In this document: in pieces, positions 34,325 through 47,213 of the stretch
How the letters are laid out: every line of letters begins with the position of its first letter
How positions within the stretch are numbered: the first letter of the stretch is position 1
Assembly: GCA_039707655.1 (NCBI GenBank)
Contig: CM077676.1
Coordinates: 186,182,936-186,246,935 of the forward strand
Length of the DNA stretch: 64,000 nucleotides
Direction: 5' to 3'
Origin: Elymus sibiricus
Taxonomy: Eukaryota; Streptophyta; Magnoliopsida; Poales; Poaceae
Program-made: the position numbers and the translations under genes
Notes under the pieces: generated by a model
The model's input: the letters and a program-made list of their open reading frames with translations, nothing else
Database searches by the model: none
Told to the model about the DNA's origin: nothing

Positions 34325-36041
34325 TAGCTGCTTTGTGGCAGTTGTTGCGGCAGTGGTCTTCCACTCCACAATTCTTACATCGTGCGGGTTTCCTTACCTG
34401 TTTTGGGACATCTCCACGATCAGGGCAAGTCGTACGCTTGTGGCCTTACCACCAACAAATGGTTCAAAATCTTGTCCTCTTAATCAACCCTTCATACGGC
34501 GCCTCTCTCTGCTTGTCGTAGGCCTTGCCATATCTTTCCTCTTAGCCGGAGGTAATAATCTTGCCAGCCTACAAGCCTTTCCATTGCAGAGAAAAGTGTA
34601 CTGCAATCTGCTGTTCCCATTAGCCCACATTAGACTATTGATCCTCCTCTCCTTGTCAGCTTGAACCCGATACATCAAGTGTTGATCTTTGGAACCAAGT
34701 TCTTGAAACACCTCCATTGTTTTCCTAACATCATCCTCTGCTTGTTCATGGCTAATTTTCCACACAGATTCCTTGGTGCTCTTTTTGTGAAAGACACATT
34801 CTCCATTGTCCCAAAAAACTCCCGATAATGTTGTATACCTTAGCTAGGTTCACATTGTTTTGCCGCAGGTTTTTCACCAAATCCCTGTTGTACACATCAA
34901 TATGCTTGTGTGACGGCCAGTGTATTGTCTGCCCGTAAGTGGGAGACAGTGAATGGTTGTGCTCCTCGCAATGCTCGGCTATGTATTGACCATTGTCTTT
35001 GGAACACAACAGTGTTATTTAAGTGACCTAGCAGAATATTCTGAAATTATGCAAGTAGGTGAACACACCACACACCCGCAGACTATCTCCTGCATGCATT
35101 CCGTCCTCTGCACGTTTAGCCTGCTCTTTCCGTACCTAATGCCGAAGCCTTTCTCCCAAGAATGCAGATTGTAAAAATCATATGCTTCACCCAATGTATC
35201 AAAGTTTGTCCCTAATTTTGGCACAATGACATTGTCACTGGTTTTCAGCAAAACCCGGATTGATTTCCCCATTGCTGAAATCCTTCTCCGGTATGGCCTC
35301 CTGCCTGGCTCAGCAGCACCAATCCTAATTCTGCAGGTATACCAAAGTGTTAATGCAGACTTGGTTAGATCATCAACTAATTCTGAATCACAGCAGATGC
35401 ACAACCTCATACTCCAGCAAAAAAATCCAGTGCTAATCTTTTCACACGCAGCAGATGACTTCGATTAAATCTACTCAATTCTGCTACTAGAGGAACAAAT
35501 CACCGCTTCATGATAATTTCAGACTGGTCGATCCAGTACACAGGCACAGTCAGCATACAGCAAAATCAATTAGCCTGGTACTACATGGTATATAAGACGT
35601 CACCAGCTATCTGGAATTTTAAATTTTTCGGTTAAGTAGCTTACTGAGAACTCGCTGAATGCCAGAACCAGCCATTTTTTATACGGAAATTTACGCCGTT
35701 TAGTTAGCAGATAATATCAGTCAACAAAACTGCATACCTACGCGTCCACCCTGCACCTTTTGGGTCGATCTGCTCTGTGGATTGCTCTCAGATGCTTGAG
35801 CTGTATCTCCACCCGCCGCCTGTGGCGGCACTTCAGCTGCATAGATCTGGCCGTCGGTACTTGATGCTGACAAGGCCGTTAGCTCGATGCCAGGCGATGC
35901 CATCTTTGGGTAGCGGAGGGGCTCCAAGGGTATGTCGCTGTCGTTCACCTCCTCTCGCACAGTTCTACTGCATATCCACCGCCGCCCCAAAAAAATATTC
36001 CCCGAGATTAGATCTTCAGAACTGACCACGCAATAATACAC
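34325..36041 (-). pseudogene. FAR1/FHY3-like (MULE transposase-derived) gene, internally deleted
   Basis: On the minus strand an exon entered at about 35333 (CTGCAG acceptor) encodes an N-terminal FAR1 DNA-binding region: GTNFDTLGEAYDFYNLHSWE, then KGFGIRYGKS and CMQEIVCGC. After a degenerate spot near 35000-35050 it continues with DNGQYIAEHCEEHNHSLS, NVNLAKVYNIIGSFLG and DDVRKTMEVFQELGSKD, ending near 34575 at RLQYTFL. The frame then jumps to LPPAKRKDMARPTTSRERRR, and a CCHC zinc knuckle C-KNC-GVEDHCRNNC near 34335-34370, the usual C-terminal end of this family. The central MULE catalytic domain and SWIM finger are missing. Stops and a frameshift interrupt the tail. The stretch 36041-35743 may be a 5' exon. 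Intact relatives are DNA-binding transcription factors. Confidence 0.8.
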
Positions 36042-36049
36042 AACACCAG

Positions 36050-37113
36050 ACAGATTCGTACCTGCTAATCGGCTACATCAAGAACGCCATCTTCTCCGGT
36101 AGCCGCAGTCGCCTCCTAACACGCGGTGGCTCCGCCGGGTCGCCGCTCTTCAAAAAAGGAAAGCTCCACGCCCGTGAGGTAGGAGACAGCCGCTCCCAGC
36201 TACCCATCCCTGCATTTACTCAGCCGCTGTCGAACTTACCGGAAAGCAGTGGTTCTGAACCACGGATCAGGACGGCGTCGACATCTCGAGCCACGGCTCT
36301 GCTCCCACCAGTCGACGGCGTCCCAACGTCCGTGAGGCTCCTGTCCCACCTGACAGGTCTGCACCGCTACGTATATCTCAATTTCCCAATTCATTGTCGA
36401 ACACGGGCCTGTCCCACGCATTGAATGCAACGAATCACGACGCAGTACCGAACGGGGCAGATAACGAGCACCAGTGTGCTCGAGTTCACAAACTCCGCGT
36501 CCCAGCATATGCCGGTATGACCCATAACGCTGCTCTCGAAATGGGCCTATCGTTGTACTATAAGATAAGCACGTGTTCGGAAAGGAAAACAGATTCATAG
36601 GTCTGTCGTTGTATCACAGGAACCTGTGTTGTTTTTGTAACCCCTTCGCTGAAGTTTTTGGAGTCGCGTCAAAAAGGAACATTGTCCAATTAGAATTAGT
36701 AAAGAAAATGTCCATAAAATACGCTGCAAGTCCTACGATTTTCTAAGCTCCACACCACGCCTCAATGTCGATACGAAGAGGAAGCCACCGCAATAATGGC
36801 GGCTCCCAAAACATCAAAACCAAGCGCTCTAACCAAGAACTGTGAGACTTCAAAGGATTGTTATAAGCATTACTGGACTGAAAGCACAACATTGATTGAT
36901 AAAGCAATTTCACTATTTTCGCTCAATTTGATAAACCAACCTGTATTAACACAACTGAGGCCCTTAAACAACACCCTGTTGTCGAAACAGACACTGCTTC
37001 TAGTCAATTTTCATGATTAATTTTCATGTTCATATCACAATTAGCGGTAGAAAGGCGAGCACGACCATCAAGCAGCCACTAAGGAGCCTTCTCCTAAAGA
37101 TATTAGATAACGA
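36050..37113. other. Intergenic region 3' of AlaRS
   Basis: No gene is supported. This is the sequence between the FAR1-like fragment and the end of AlaRS. It would hold the AlaRS polyadenylation region, but no signal stands out. Confidence 0.4.
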
Positions 37114-37302
37114 TAATTAGTAGACTTTGATCTCCTTGGCCCGAGAAGCATAGAAGCTATCTGGGTAGCAAGCTCCATGGACCAAAGAGACTTCTCTTAG
37201 GTAACGCGATATAATTAGTAGACTTTGATCTCCTTGACCCGAGAAGCATTGAAGCTCAGCTTCATTGAAGCTATCTGGGTAGCAAGCTCCATGGCCTCCT
37301 TG
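37114..37302. repeat. Duplicated segment of the AlaRS last exon and 3' end
   Basis: The sequence AATTAGTAGACTTTGATCTC recurs with a period of about 98 bases (37115 and 37213), followed in each copy by GAGAAGCAT and GAAGCTATCTGGGTAGCAAG. The right copy contains 16-18 bases more. The right copy forms the end of the coding region; the left lies in the 3' flank. Confidence 0.85.
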
Positions 37303-40300
37303 ATCCGAGAAGCATCACTTCCCTGTAGGCAGACAAGTTTTAGAGTTAGATGCATCCGTATCTAGACAAATCTAAGACAAGTAATATGGATCGGAGGGAG
37401 TAACAATAATTAGTACACTTTGACCAAAGAGCTTGAAGATTAACAATGCCTCACCTGGCCCTGGGCAAGACCATTCTTGCCACCGCCTCCTCTCCCCTTG
37501 AGTGGTGCGATTGAAGGTGTAAGCCAATCCAACACCTTGAAGCCATTGGGTGTGTCAGGAGGTACACCGGCATAAATAACAGCCTTGTTTGATGCCACGT
37601 CTCTGCTGAATACCATCATCAGCAGACTCTGGAAAAGTCAAACCCACAAGGTCACCAGCACATCCAAAGATTTGACACAAGGAACACAAATTAAATGTTT
37701 TAATTCGTTCAAAAATAAATTGCTGGAGTAAGTTGGAAATTATGCTGAATCTATAGTTATTCTTAGATGATGGGGACGGTACTAGACAGAAACGTATTGG
37801 AGTACCGAACGGTTCATGGCTTTGACAACTGCTTCACGGAGAGCAGTGGTATCAAGACCCACATCGGCATAGGTAACACAGAAGGGTTTTCCTTCAGAAA
37901 GAGCAGCTTCTGCGGCATCTATGGCAGTCTTGACAGCCCTTCGGATATTTTCTTCGCAAATTTTCTTCTTCTCCTTCCTAAGTTGATCCTGATATATGCG
38001 ACAGCTATAATCAGCTTTCATACCATAAATAATTTCTCTTTGACAAGATGTGACAAATGAACTAAAACATTTACAGACCTCCAACTTTGAGACATTGCCT
38101 CTTAGATCTGCTTTTCTAGCAGCTGGGATAGCAGCTGCATCCAGTGTATTCTTGATGGACCCAATTTTCTGATGTTCATCATACTTACATCAGATCTAAT
38201 ACAAAGCAGATCAACAGGAAATGGCTACAAAGTACAACTGATATCATCTATCCATATAAAGGCTAAGGGCATAATATTTCTAAGAAAACAAACCAAAAAA
38301 CACAATAAATTCTGAAAATATCCAATCTACCAGAGTATCACAACCATATAGCTCACACTAAGAGACACAAGCACAAAAGGGGAAAAGCTTAGTACCTTTT
38401 CCAATGTCGCTCCGTCCAGTTTAGATGCTTCATTGATATCAGTATCGATAGATGATGCCAACTTCATAGCCTGGGAGGCACGCTCAGCAGTAACAGCCGT
38501 TATCCTCCGAACACCTTTGGCGATACCCTCTTCAGATATGAGCGCAAATGCTGCAGCATCTCTAGTGTTCGAAATGTGTGTACCTGATATACATAAACTT
38601 TAGATGACATAAACGCACAAATGTAGAATTACATAGAGCAGAGTAGTAAATATACCTCCACACAGCTCAGTTGATATGGATAACCATTCTTTGCTTTCAG
38701 GGTTTGCAAGCAGATCTTCCACTTTGCGACCAATTGATACAACTCTTACAGGATCAGGGTAGATCTACAAAGTCCATATGTAAAACCAATTACACGAAAC
38801 AACAGGGCAGGCAAACTGAGATATGAAAACATGGTATGTCGAGCAGGGTAAGAGAACACACTTCACCAAACACAGCTCGCAGACCATTTATGCCCCTTGC
38901 GTCAGCTAATTTTATTTCTTGTGCAGATACCTCTAGCTCATCCTTTATTTGCTGGTTCACTATATACTCAATTTTTCTCAAATCTTCCGGCTGAACAGGT
39001 TTCCCTGTTATTATGTACACAGTTGAGTTGACAAGCTTAGGAAAAACATCATGAGGATGCAATATATAAAACACTGAATACCATGGGAGAAATCAAATCT
39101 CAGCTTCTCTGGAAGAACAATGGAACCTTTCTGGTCAACATGGTCACCAAGTACTTCCTACATATACAATAGCGAAACCATCATGAGTGCAAAAAAGCAC
39201 TCCCTGTAAAATCTGAGATGCTTGAAAACATACCCTTAGAGCAAAGTTCAGCATATGGGTACATGTGTGGTTTGGAGCAATGAGACTACGCCGTGTGTAA
39301 TCAACCTACCAAGAGTAATAGAAGTATCGCAATGTAATTTAGAAAACTTCACAGGTTACCTGATTGGTATAAAAGAATTAATCCGTAAAGAATGTTACCT
39401 TGCATTTCACTTCATCGCCAACAGACAATGCCTTGGAATCAGGCCCTTCCAGAAATGAACAAACGTGCAGGACATAGCCAGCAAACACTTGGACATTGTT
39501 CACAGTGAAAGATCCAGATGGACCCTCGATACTCCCAGTGTCATAGATCTAATCCAGAAATATCATATGGCGTGTCAAAAGAATTCATACAACGCATGGC
39601 ACAACTCTCGAACATGCAGGAGAGCTGTGTATTGTTCATTAAAGAGAGGAAAAGTTCATATATATACAACACCAAACCCCACACAAGATAAGAGGTTACA
39701 TGGACGCATTTGAAAAGAACAAGAAACAACCATGGCAGCATGGTGACTTCGAATAAACGAAAAAACATCCATGGTTGTTGAATGCAAATTGCAATGTTTG
39801 TTGTGGAATGTATGGGTATTAACTTGTCAAATTATAACTGAAAATTTTGAAGCCAGTTGTATGCGCAACTTCGAAGCCCTCAACACTATTTTCCGCAGAG
39901 TGGGATTGGATACAACCGTAATGTGGTGTTTGAAATGGTGTAATGACAAAAAACATTGCTTCAACAATTTATTTATGAGTGAGTTAAATTTAATTAAAAA
40001 AAAATCTTGCGATTGCACTTGACATTTTCATTCAACTACACCAACATCACACCGTCATAAGTGAAGTTGTACCTGACCACCCTGTTCCGCATAGAAGCTT
40101 GTGCTTTCCAAAACAAGACCAAAATCTTCATCACCAGATGCAGTGGCTATGAACTCTGAGCCAGTATAGATAGCTTTCACCACACTGCTATGTACCTGCA
40201 AAATGTTTTTAGGTATATCGGCCATAATCAATATACAAGTGTTTAACCAGTGCGAAATATGAACAGTGCAAGAACAATCAAAAGCTGGTAGCCAGGTAAA

Positions 40301-43300
40301 TTAACTACTTGAAGGTTATTCGAAGAGGAGGGTTGCTTTCTACGTAATCCCAAACAGGCACTGAATATTGGAAGGAGCTGTACCTAATAGCCAAACCACA
40401 AATGAATAATCTAGCTAATCATCTAACCTCGTGTTGGAATTTCGGGCTATCATTTGTGCTAGTAAGCCCCTGATTGCGCAGCTGTGATGTAGCATTAGCA
40501 TCCAGGACAATAGATTTACCACCAGCCTGCCAGAAAACATATATAACAAAATCAGAAATAAGTACTCCCTCCCTCCCAAAAAGCTCGTCTTAGATTTGTC
40601 AAGATACAGATGTATCTAGACACGTTTTAGTATTAGATTCATCCGTATCTATAAATCTAAGACAACCTTTTTGGGACGGAGGTAATATGATATAAACCAT
40701 AACAGGCAAAAGTTGCCCAATCAATTGAGCATTAGTGGCATACAAGAGATGCTAACTTTAGTTATTAGAACATTATTAAACAACAAAGGGCAGGAATAAT
40801 ACTTGGGTAGCATACAAGACCACAAGTGAAGGATTAAGTTTTATATTCAAGGACAAATAAATACAACCTTGTAGCGAGCATTCCTAGCCTTTTGCCTTGC
40901 TTCTTCCATAGAAAGATTAAAACCCTCCATGTCAACAGATAGCCCGAAGTCAACTGCCATGACCTGAGATAGGAAACAACAACGATACCAGAAAAACAGA
41001 CAATAAAAGCTTTAACAACAGCATAAACATGAAACATATATCACTGTCAAATTAATTTGATTAAATTTACTGATGAAAACATGAAGAACAAACCTCAGTT
41101 AAATCAATTGGATAACCATAGGTATCCCACAGAACAAATGCATCCTGAAAGTACAAAGAACGGTTGCAATTACAAGAAAAATACCAATATAAACTTGAAA
41201 GTTTCAGCAGGATGTAACGGAACATTGAGAAACATGACCAAGTACGATCCAAGAGACGTATTTCTTTGCAGTGAACCCCCATTCTCAAAATAAGGACGAG
41301 GAAAAGAATTATTCCACATTACTGTAGAAAATATTACCAAGTTTACCAAATAGTTGAATTCCTTAGTTTTGACGTGTTTCTCGAATAAAAAGGAATGAAT
41401 AGAAATTAGAAAGGAGGCTACACACACAAGGGGCCCAGAAGAGCTTGCTCTCTGGCTGACAAAGCACTAATCTAACATATGATGCCTACTTTTCATACTA
41501 ATTTTAGATGCAACAACCAAACAGAAAGTCTCTCTAGTCTCCAAGCTACTTCCTCCAATAGCCTCAAGCCTCTCCACCATGATAGGAAGAACCACATAAA
41601 CGCTTAGGTGGATTCCCTCTACCCGCGGTATTCAGAGCTGTAACCAAGCTTGCAAAACAACAGTTCCGAGATTTGATTGAGCATAATGCCCATTGAAAAT
41701 TGCTGCAGGCATGGATGAAGGAGCACCAGATTGATATGTCCATGGCTGGGTATAGGTCTAGGATTGAGGGGTAACGCCCTTGCCCTCATCTAACCACCGG
41801 TAAGGGTTCGAGCAGAGCGGATAGAGAAGCTCAACGGATGAGTGTCTGTACATGAATATGGAGTGAATAACGACCAAATTGTTATGGATGCAACTTATCT
41901 CTATTGCATAGCCCAAGGGGAATATATACATAGTTAAAGGTCCTCGTATGGTAGTAGACCATGGGCCACCCTATCAGAGCCACCCATCCCATGCTCAAGA
42001 TCCGTGCAGAAAACACAGCTAATTTGAGGAGAAAGGGAAATTAGTCCCGTCAGTGTGCAGCTAATTTATATTATCTCCTAACTATCGTCACTTGCCAACA
42101 GACCCCCCCCCCCCCCCCAAAGTCGCATAAGATCCGTGCAGAAAACACAGCTAATTTGAGGAGAAAGGGAAATTAGTCCCGTCAGTGTGCAGCTAATTTA
42201 TATTATCTCCTAACTATCGTCACTTGCCAACAGACCCCCCCCCCCCCCCCAAAGTCGCATAAGATAGCACAAGACATGCTCAGACAACAAACAAACAATA
42301 ACTCTGCTTTGGTGCAAACTAGTGAAAACAAAATAAATCAAGTAATATGGTGGTAATTCAAAACCAAAGCACTTGCCTGGCCACTAAGTACTGCCCCGCC
42401 ATTCTCTTTGACAGCATCTGCAGCTTTCTTAAATCTTTCATATCCCTGAAAATTACACCAACAGCACAATCAGTTAACTGGTTGAACAGCCACAAGAAAG
42501 GACAATATATATTATGATGATTCTAAGAAAAGAACGGTCAACTGAACTTCAACGGTAAGCTTTCTTAGTCTCTGTTTCTATATATGAAACACAATGGCAA
42601 GGCGCTTAGTAGGAACTACCCTTAAAATATAAGCATGGTAAACAGAATCATGCCAATGTGGAAACCAAATAAATTGGATTGCTAATGGTCATTTCATAGA
42701 AAATGTGAGACAATGTATCGTGTATGCTAATTATTGTGATTGAACTAAGCTGTTGTAAACCAAGATTCAAACTATCACCATGAATATGTTCCTTGATATA
42801 TGGACTCAAAACAAGACACAACCTGGTTATTCGGCAGAACACGTTAATATATATAAAGCCTTCAGCAGTATCGCACGAGCAATACAGTGGTACAGAAGAT
42901 ACAAGGTATAAACTGGCCGAGAGCCACCAGAACAAAAAAATATTTAGGTAATCTGATAACAAACTAGATAAATTGCTTTGAGACTAGCACATGTTAAGAA
43001 GGATAAAGTATGCTTTAAAGAAAATGATAAAAGTATGAAAACACTGCCTAAGAGTGTGCGAACACTCGGATTTGATTGCAATGAAATTACTACAACAAAC
43101 TTCACTTGGGCCAAATTGATGTTACTATTATGCAAAAAATACTCCTGGCAACCAATATTACCTTCACTAGAGTGTTCTCAAAGCTTGCTTCTTCATCTTT
43201 AATTATATCTTTAATCTTCTTTTCATTGTCCTTCAGCTCAGGAAACACATCACCCATCAATTGGACAAAAACATCTACAAGGCTGTACAAGCAAGATACA

Positions 43301-46300
43301 AAATAATGGTAAATAAAATGCCAGCTTCGAGAACAAAAACGATGAGAGGGATGCCAGTCACCGGAAATATGGCGAGAGAATCAGAAATTTGAAAAAATTG
43401 ATGCAGAAGTAAAAAAAACAAAAAGGTTATCATGTTTAGAAGGGCGGAGCCCAATACTTCCTAGTCGAATGTCAATCTATCTGCTAACCACGAAGTACCA
43501 CACAAAAAATTGGCAGATGCTAGTTCAGATTTCCTGTTAAATTCCTTTCAAAACAAGAAATTGACCACATGCTAGTTAAGGTTTCCTTTATACGTACTGC
43601 ATACCAAGTTTTTTTCCTAGATAAGTGTCATAAAGGACACATAACCTTGTTAACTCAAACAGTACTAATGACCCAGAGTTGACATTTGAACCTACTAAAA
43701 ATATTCAATAAACAGAGCATATACTTCTATTGTGGTGCATTATCCTCACTCCTGACACATATCGCCACTTATAAAGGGTGGTACCAAGATTTCAAGTTCA
43801 AATTTGCAATAGAACCTCACCGGGCAATTTATTCCTTGAACAAAATTTCATGGATTAAACGCAAAATTTCAGATTCACTGATTCCTGCCTAGCGCTGTTT
43901 TCATGATTTAAGTTCAAATTCAACAAATTCTGGGCTGGAGTTTGTTCTCCCAGTACCCAACCACCCAACTACAAATCAGCTACAGACAGGATTTGATCCT
44001 GCCTCATACCGTGTCTCTCTTCAGGAAACATGTTCTAATACAGCTAATTAGTAATTATGGAGTTGGATTATTTGAGAGAATGTACATATCGACCATTCTA
44101 TGTTCACCAGCTTTCTCCCAGTACCCAACCACTCATCACAAATCAGCTACAGACAGGATTTGATCCTGCCTCATACCGTGTCTCTCTTCAAGAAACATGT
44201 TCTAATCATGGTTTTCGAGTCGCGACTCGGATGAGTCGTTCTGGGGTAGCGACTCGGAAAAAGTCAAGCCTGCAGTTGCAACTAGTCGCGACTCGAGTCG
44301 CGAGTCGACACTAAGTTGAGTCGACATTTTTTTTGCGACTCATCGACTAGTCGACGACTAGTCGCACGACTCGAAAACCATGGTTCTAATACACTGAAGC
44401 ATAGAACAGTGATGTCCAAGAATCCATGACATCAGACTTGTTAGGGTAGTCATGAAAAAAAAATGAGGCATGCGCTTAAGTGTGCTTAGGCGCTAGGCAA
44501 CAACCGAACGCCTAGCACTTCATCATGCTAGGTGCGCGCTTAGATGAGATAGGGGCTAGGCAGTGGCAAAACGCACTAGCGCTTTTTCTCCTACGAGTAA
44601 AAATAAATTTAATAACCATGCCTCATTATCAGGACCAAATGCCAGTTAAAACTTTGCTAGCAAAAAAAATGCACACATAAACTACAACAAAAGGCATCGC
44701 AGGAACAATGCTATCAGGAGTAAGCAGCCAACACAGGTGACTCCAGTTCCAACTTGTGCCCCACGAACCCAAACCCAAATTAAGTAACAAATAACACAAT
44801 GACTCATGACCCTGAGTTCATAATAAATTCGCTAAAATCGTGTCTGAACATAGTTTTTTCTTATTGTCATATGACATCTCTACCGTCATTCCCATAAGGC
44901 TTACATTACATTTTTAGCATTCTGAGTAAACAAAAAGCTATGCAAATATATCATTAACAAAAGTATAACAGATGCAGGTTGCAGTTCTTACGAGCTAAAA
45001 AATCCTTGCTTTGCCATCAATTTTTGACGACCAAAGTGAACAGCACGTCTAAGTATACGCCTTAGAACATACTCTCTTCCCTCATTTCCTAGAAAAACTT
45101 ATATTAGAACAAAGAAACATCATTGTATAACACAAAACAAAGCCCTGAAACATTGTAAAAATACATTAGCTCAGTAGTTGCGAAAAAATCTTTTCAGTTC
45201 TACACCATACGCACTAGATAGGTTGACCACAAAATGGTGGATCTGCCGAAAACAAACCAATTAAACTGAATGAAGACAATAACATATTTTCTGCAGTTGT
45301 TCTGAACCTTTATTGCCAAAATATTTTGTAACTGCAACATTTGGCTGACAATGGGTGGTACAATGATCTATCTTTTTTCATTCAAATTCTTCAAAATTGG
45401 AAATGGGGCTATTGGTGACTTTATGTCCATATAATTCATTTTATTCCAGTGCCACATCAACAACTTGGCAGTCATTTTAAATGATGTATCCCCAACCAAA
45501 ACAGTATTAACTCACCAGGTTGAGAACCATCAGCAATAGCAAAAGAAAGGGTTCTTATGTGATCTGCAACAACCCTATATGCCATATCAACTTTCCCAAC
45601 ATCATCGGATCCTACTTTACCAGAGTATGGCTGAATTCCAACACCTGCCAGCTGCATTCATAATGCATATCAAATTAAAAATATTTACTTTAGACAACAA
45701 TTTATTACTGCAGCAAAATACTGTAGTCACAACTCACAAGCACCAAAGAAGCTGCAAGTGTGCATCTGAACAAAATACCTTGTGGATGGCATCAAATAAT
45801 GGCATGAATACATCTGTATCGTAATTGCTCATTTTATTCTGAAGGATAGAAGTTAAACGCTCAAGGCCCATCCCAGTGTCAACGTGTTTTGCTGGCAAGG
45901 ATCTCAAAGTACCATCTGATTCCCTGTTGAACTGGGTATTAAAATAGCCAAATGTCAGTGCATAGAACAGATAAAAAGCAAATAGGCGTGCACACATAAA
46001 ACAGAGTAACTGGGCGGTGTATTGAGATTAAAGCTCAACAATCTAAAAAGAAATGAGTTTTAAAAAAATAGCATGTTAACCTGAATAAACACAAGATTCC
46101 ATATCTCAATACATGTAGGGTCATCATTATTCACTAATGAAGCCGCGTCACGGTTGCCAATACGATCAAAATGAATCTCTGTGCATGGCCCACATGGACC
46201 TGTGTCGCCCATCTCCCAAAAGTTATCCTGCCCAAAGAACACATTGTGATACTTGTTCTTTAATAGGGATATTCAGACAACAGTATAAAGTCCAACAGAA

Positions 46301-47181
46301 ACGAATAAAGTGAAACTAATACTACAACATAATGTCCAAAACAGCCAGGAACTCGACCAACAAACCAAGCACATCCAGAATACCTTGCAACCGAAAGGCA
46401 GAACTCTTTCATTCGGTAGATACTTCAACCATATGTTTTTCGACTCGGTATCGGGAGCGAGACAAGCTTTCTCATCACCACCAAAGTATGTTGCATAAAT
46501 TCTATCAGTGGGCAATTTGTAGACCTGTACATATGAAATAGCAATCAGTAGGTAGTAAGAAGGTGGCCAATGTTTAAACTCAGTGGGAAATTTGTACATC
46601 TGTGGTTTTTCACATCATTTTCTTGTTTTTGCTTGTTCAGATATACTACCTCTGTACCGAAATATAAGACGTTTTTTAGGCTAAACTGCCCTACCAAAAC
46701 ATCTTATATTTTGACACAGAGGGAGTATTTATGTACAGAGACCCTACATAAGAAAATAGGCAACATGCATGTCTCCGACCAGAACAAGAATACAAGATTC
46801 GCTCTGCACATAGTGCCTTTGTATCTTAGATTAGATGGGAGGTCAGAAGGTCAGCGTCAATGAGTATATCACCAAAGCGACCAAACTTATATTGTACAAA
46901 ACAAGGATAAAATATTAACTCTGTCGAAACAGTAAAGAGCTCAATTTTGCATAGAAATATATCCCCAAAACACAAGCTTTCACTCAGAATTGAACCCACC
47001 AAAGTGGACCCAACTTTCACTTAAATTTTACCCATCCATAATCTGATGTTTTATAGTACAGTAGTGTATACAAACTAACACGCGAGCGATCGAGAGGCAA
47101 GAATCCGATACCTGGGTGAGGAGGTCCCATGCATACCCGATGGCCCCGTCCTTGAAGTAGTCTCCGAAAGACCAGTTCCCG

Positions 47182-47213
<32 letters not shown>

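Noticed and set aside
41997..42260. CRISPR-like or satellite array
   Set aside because: There are only two adjacent copies without spacers, in a plant intron.
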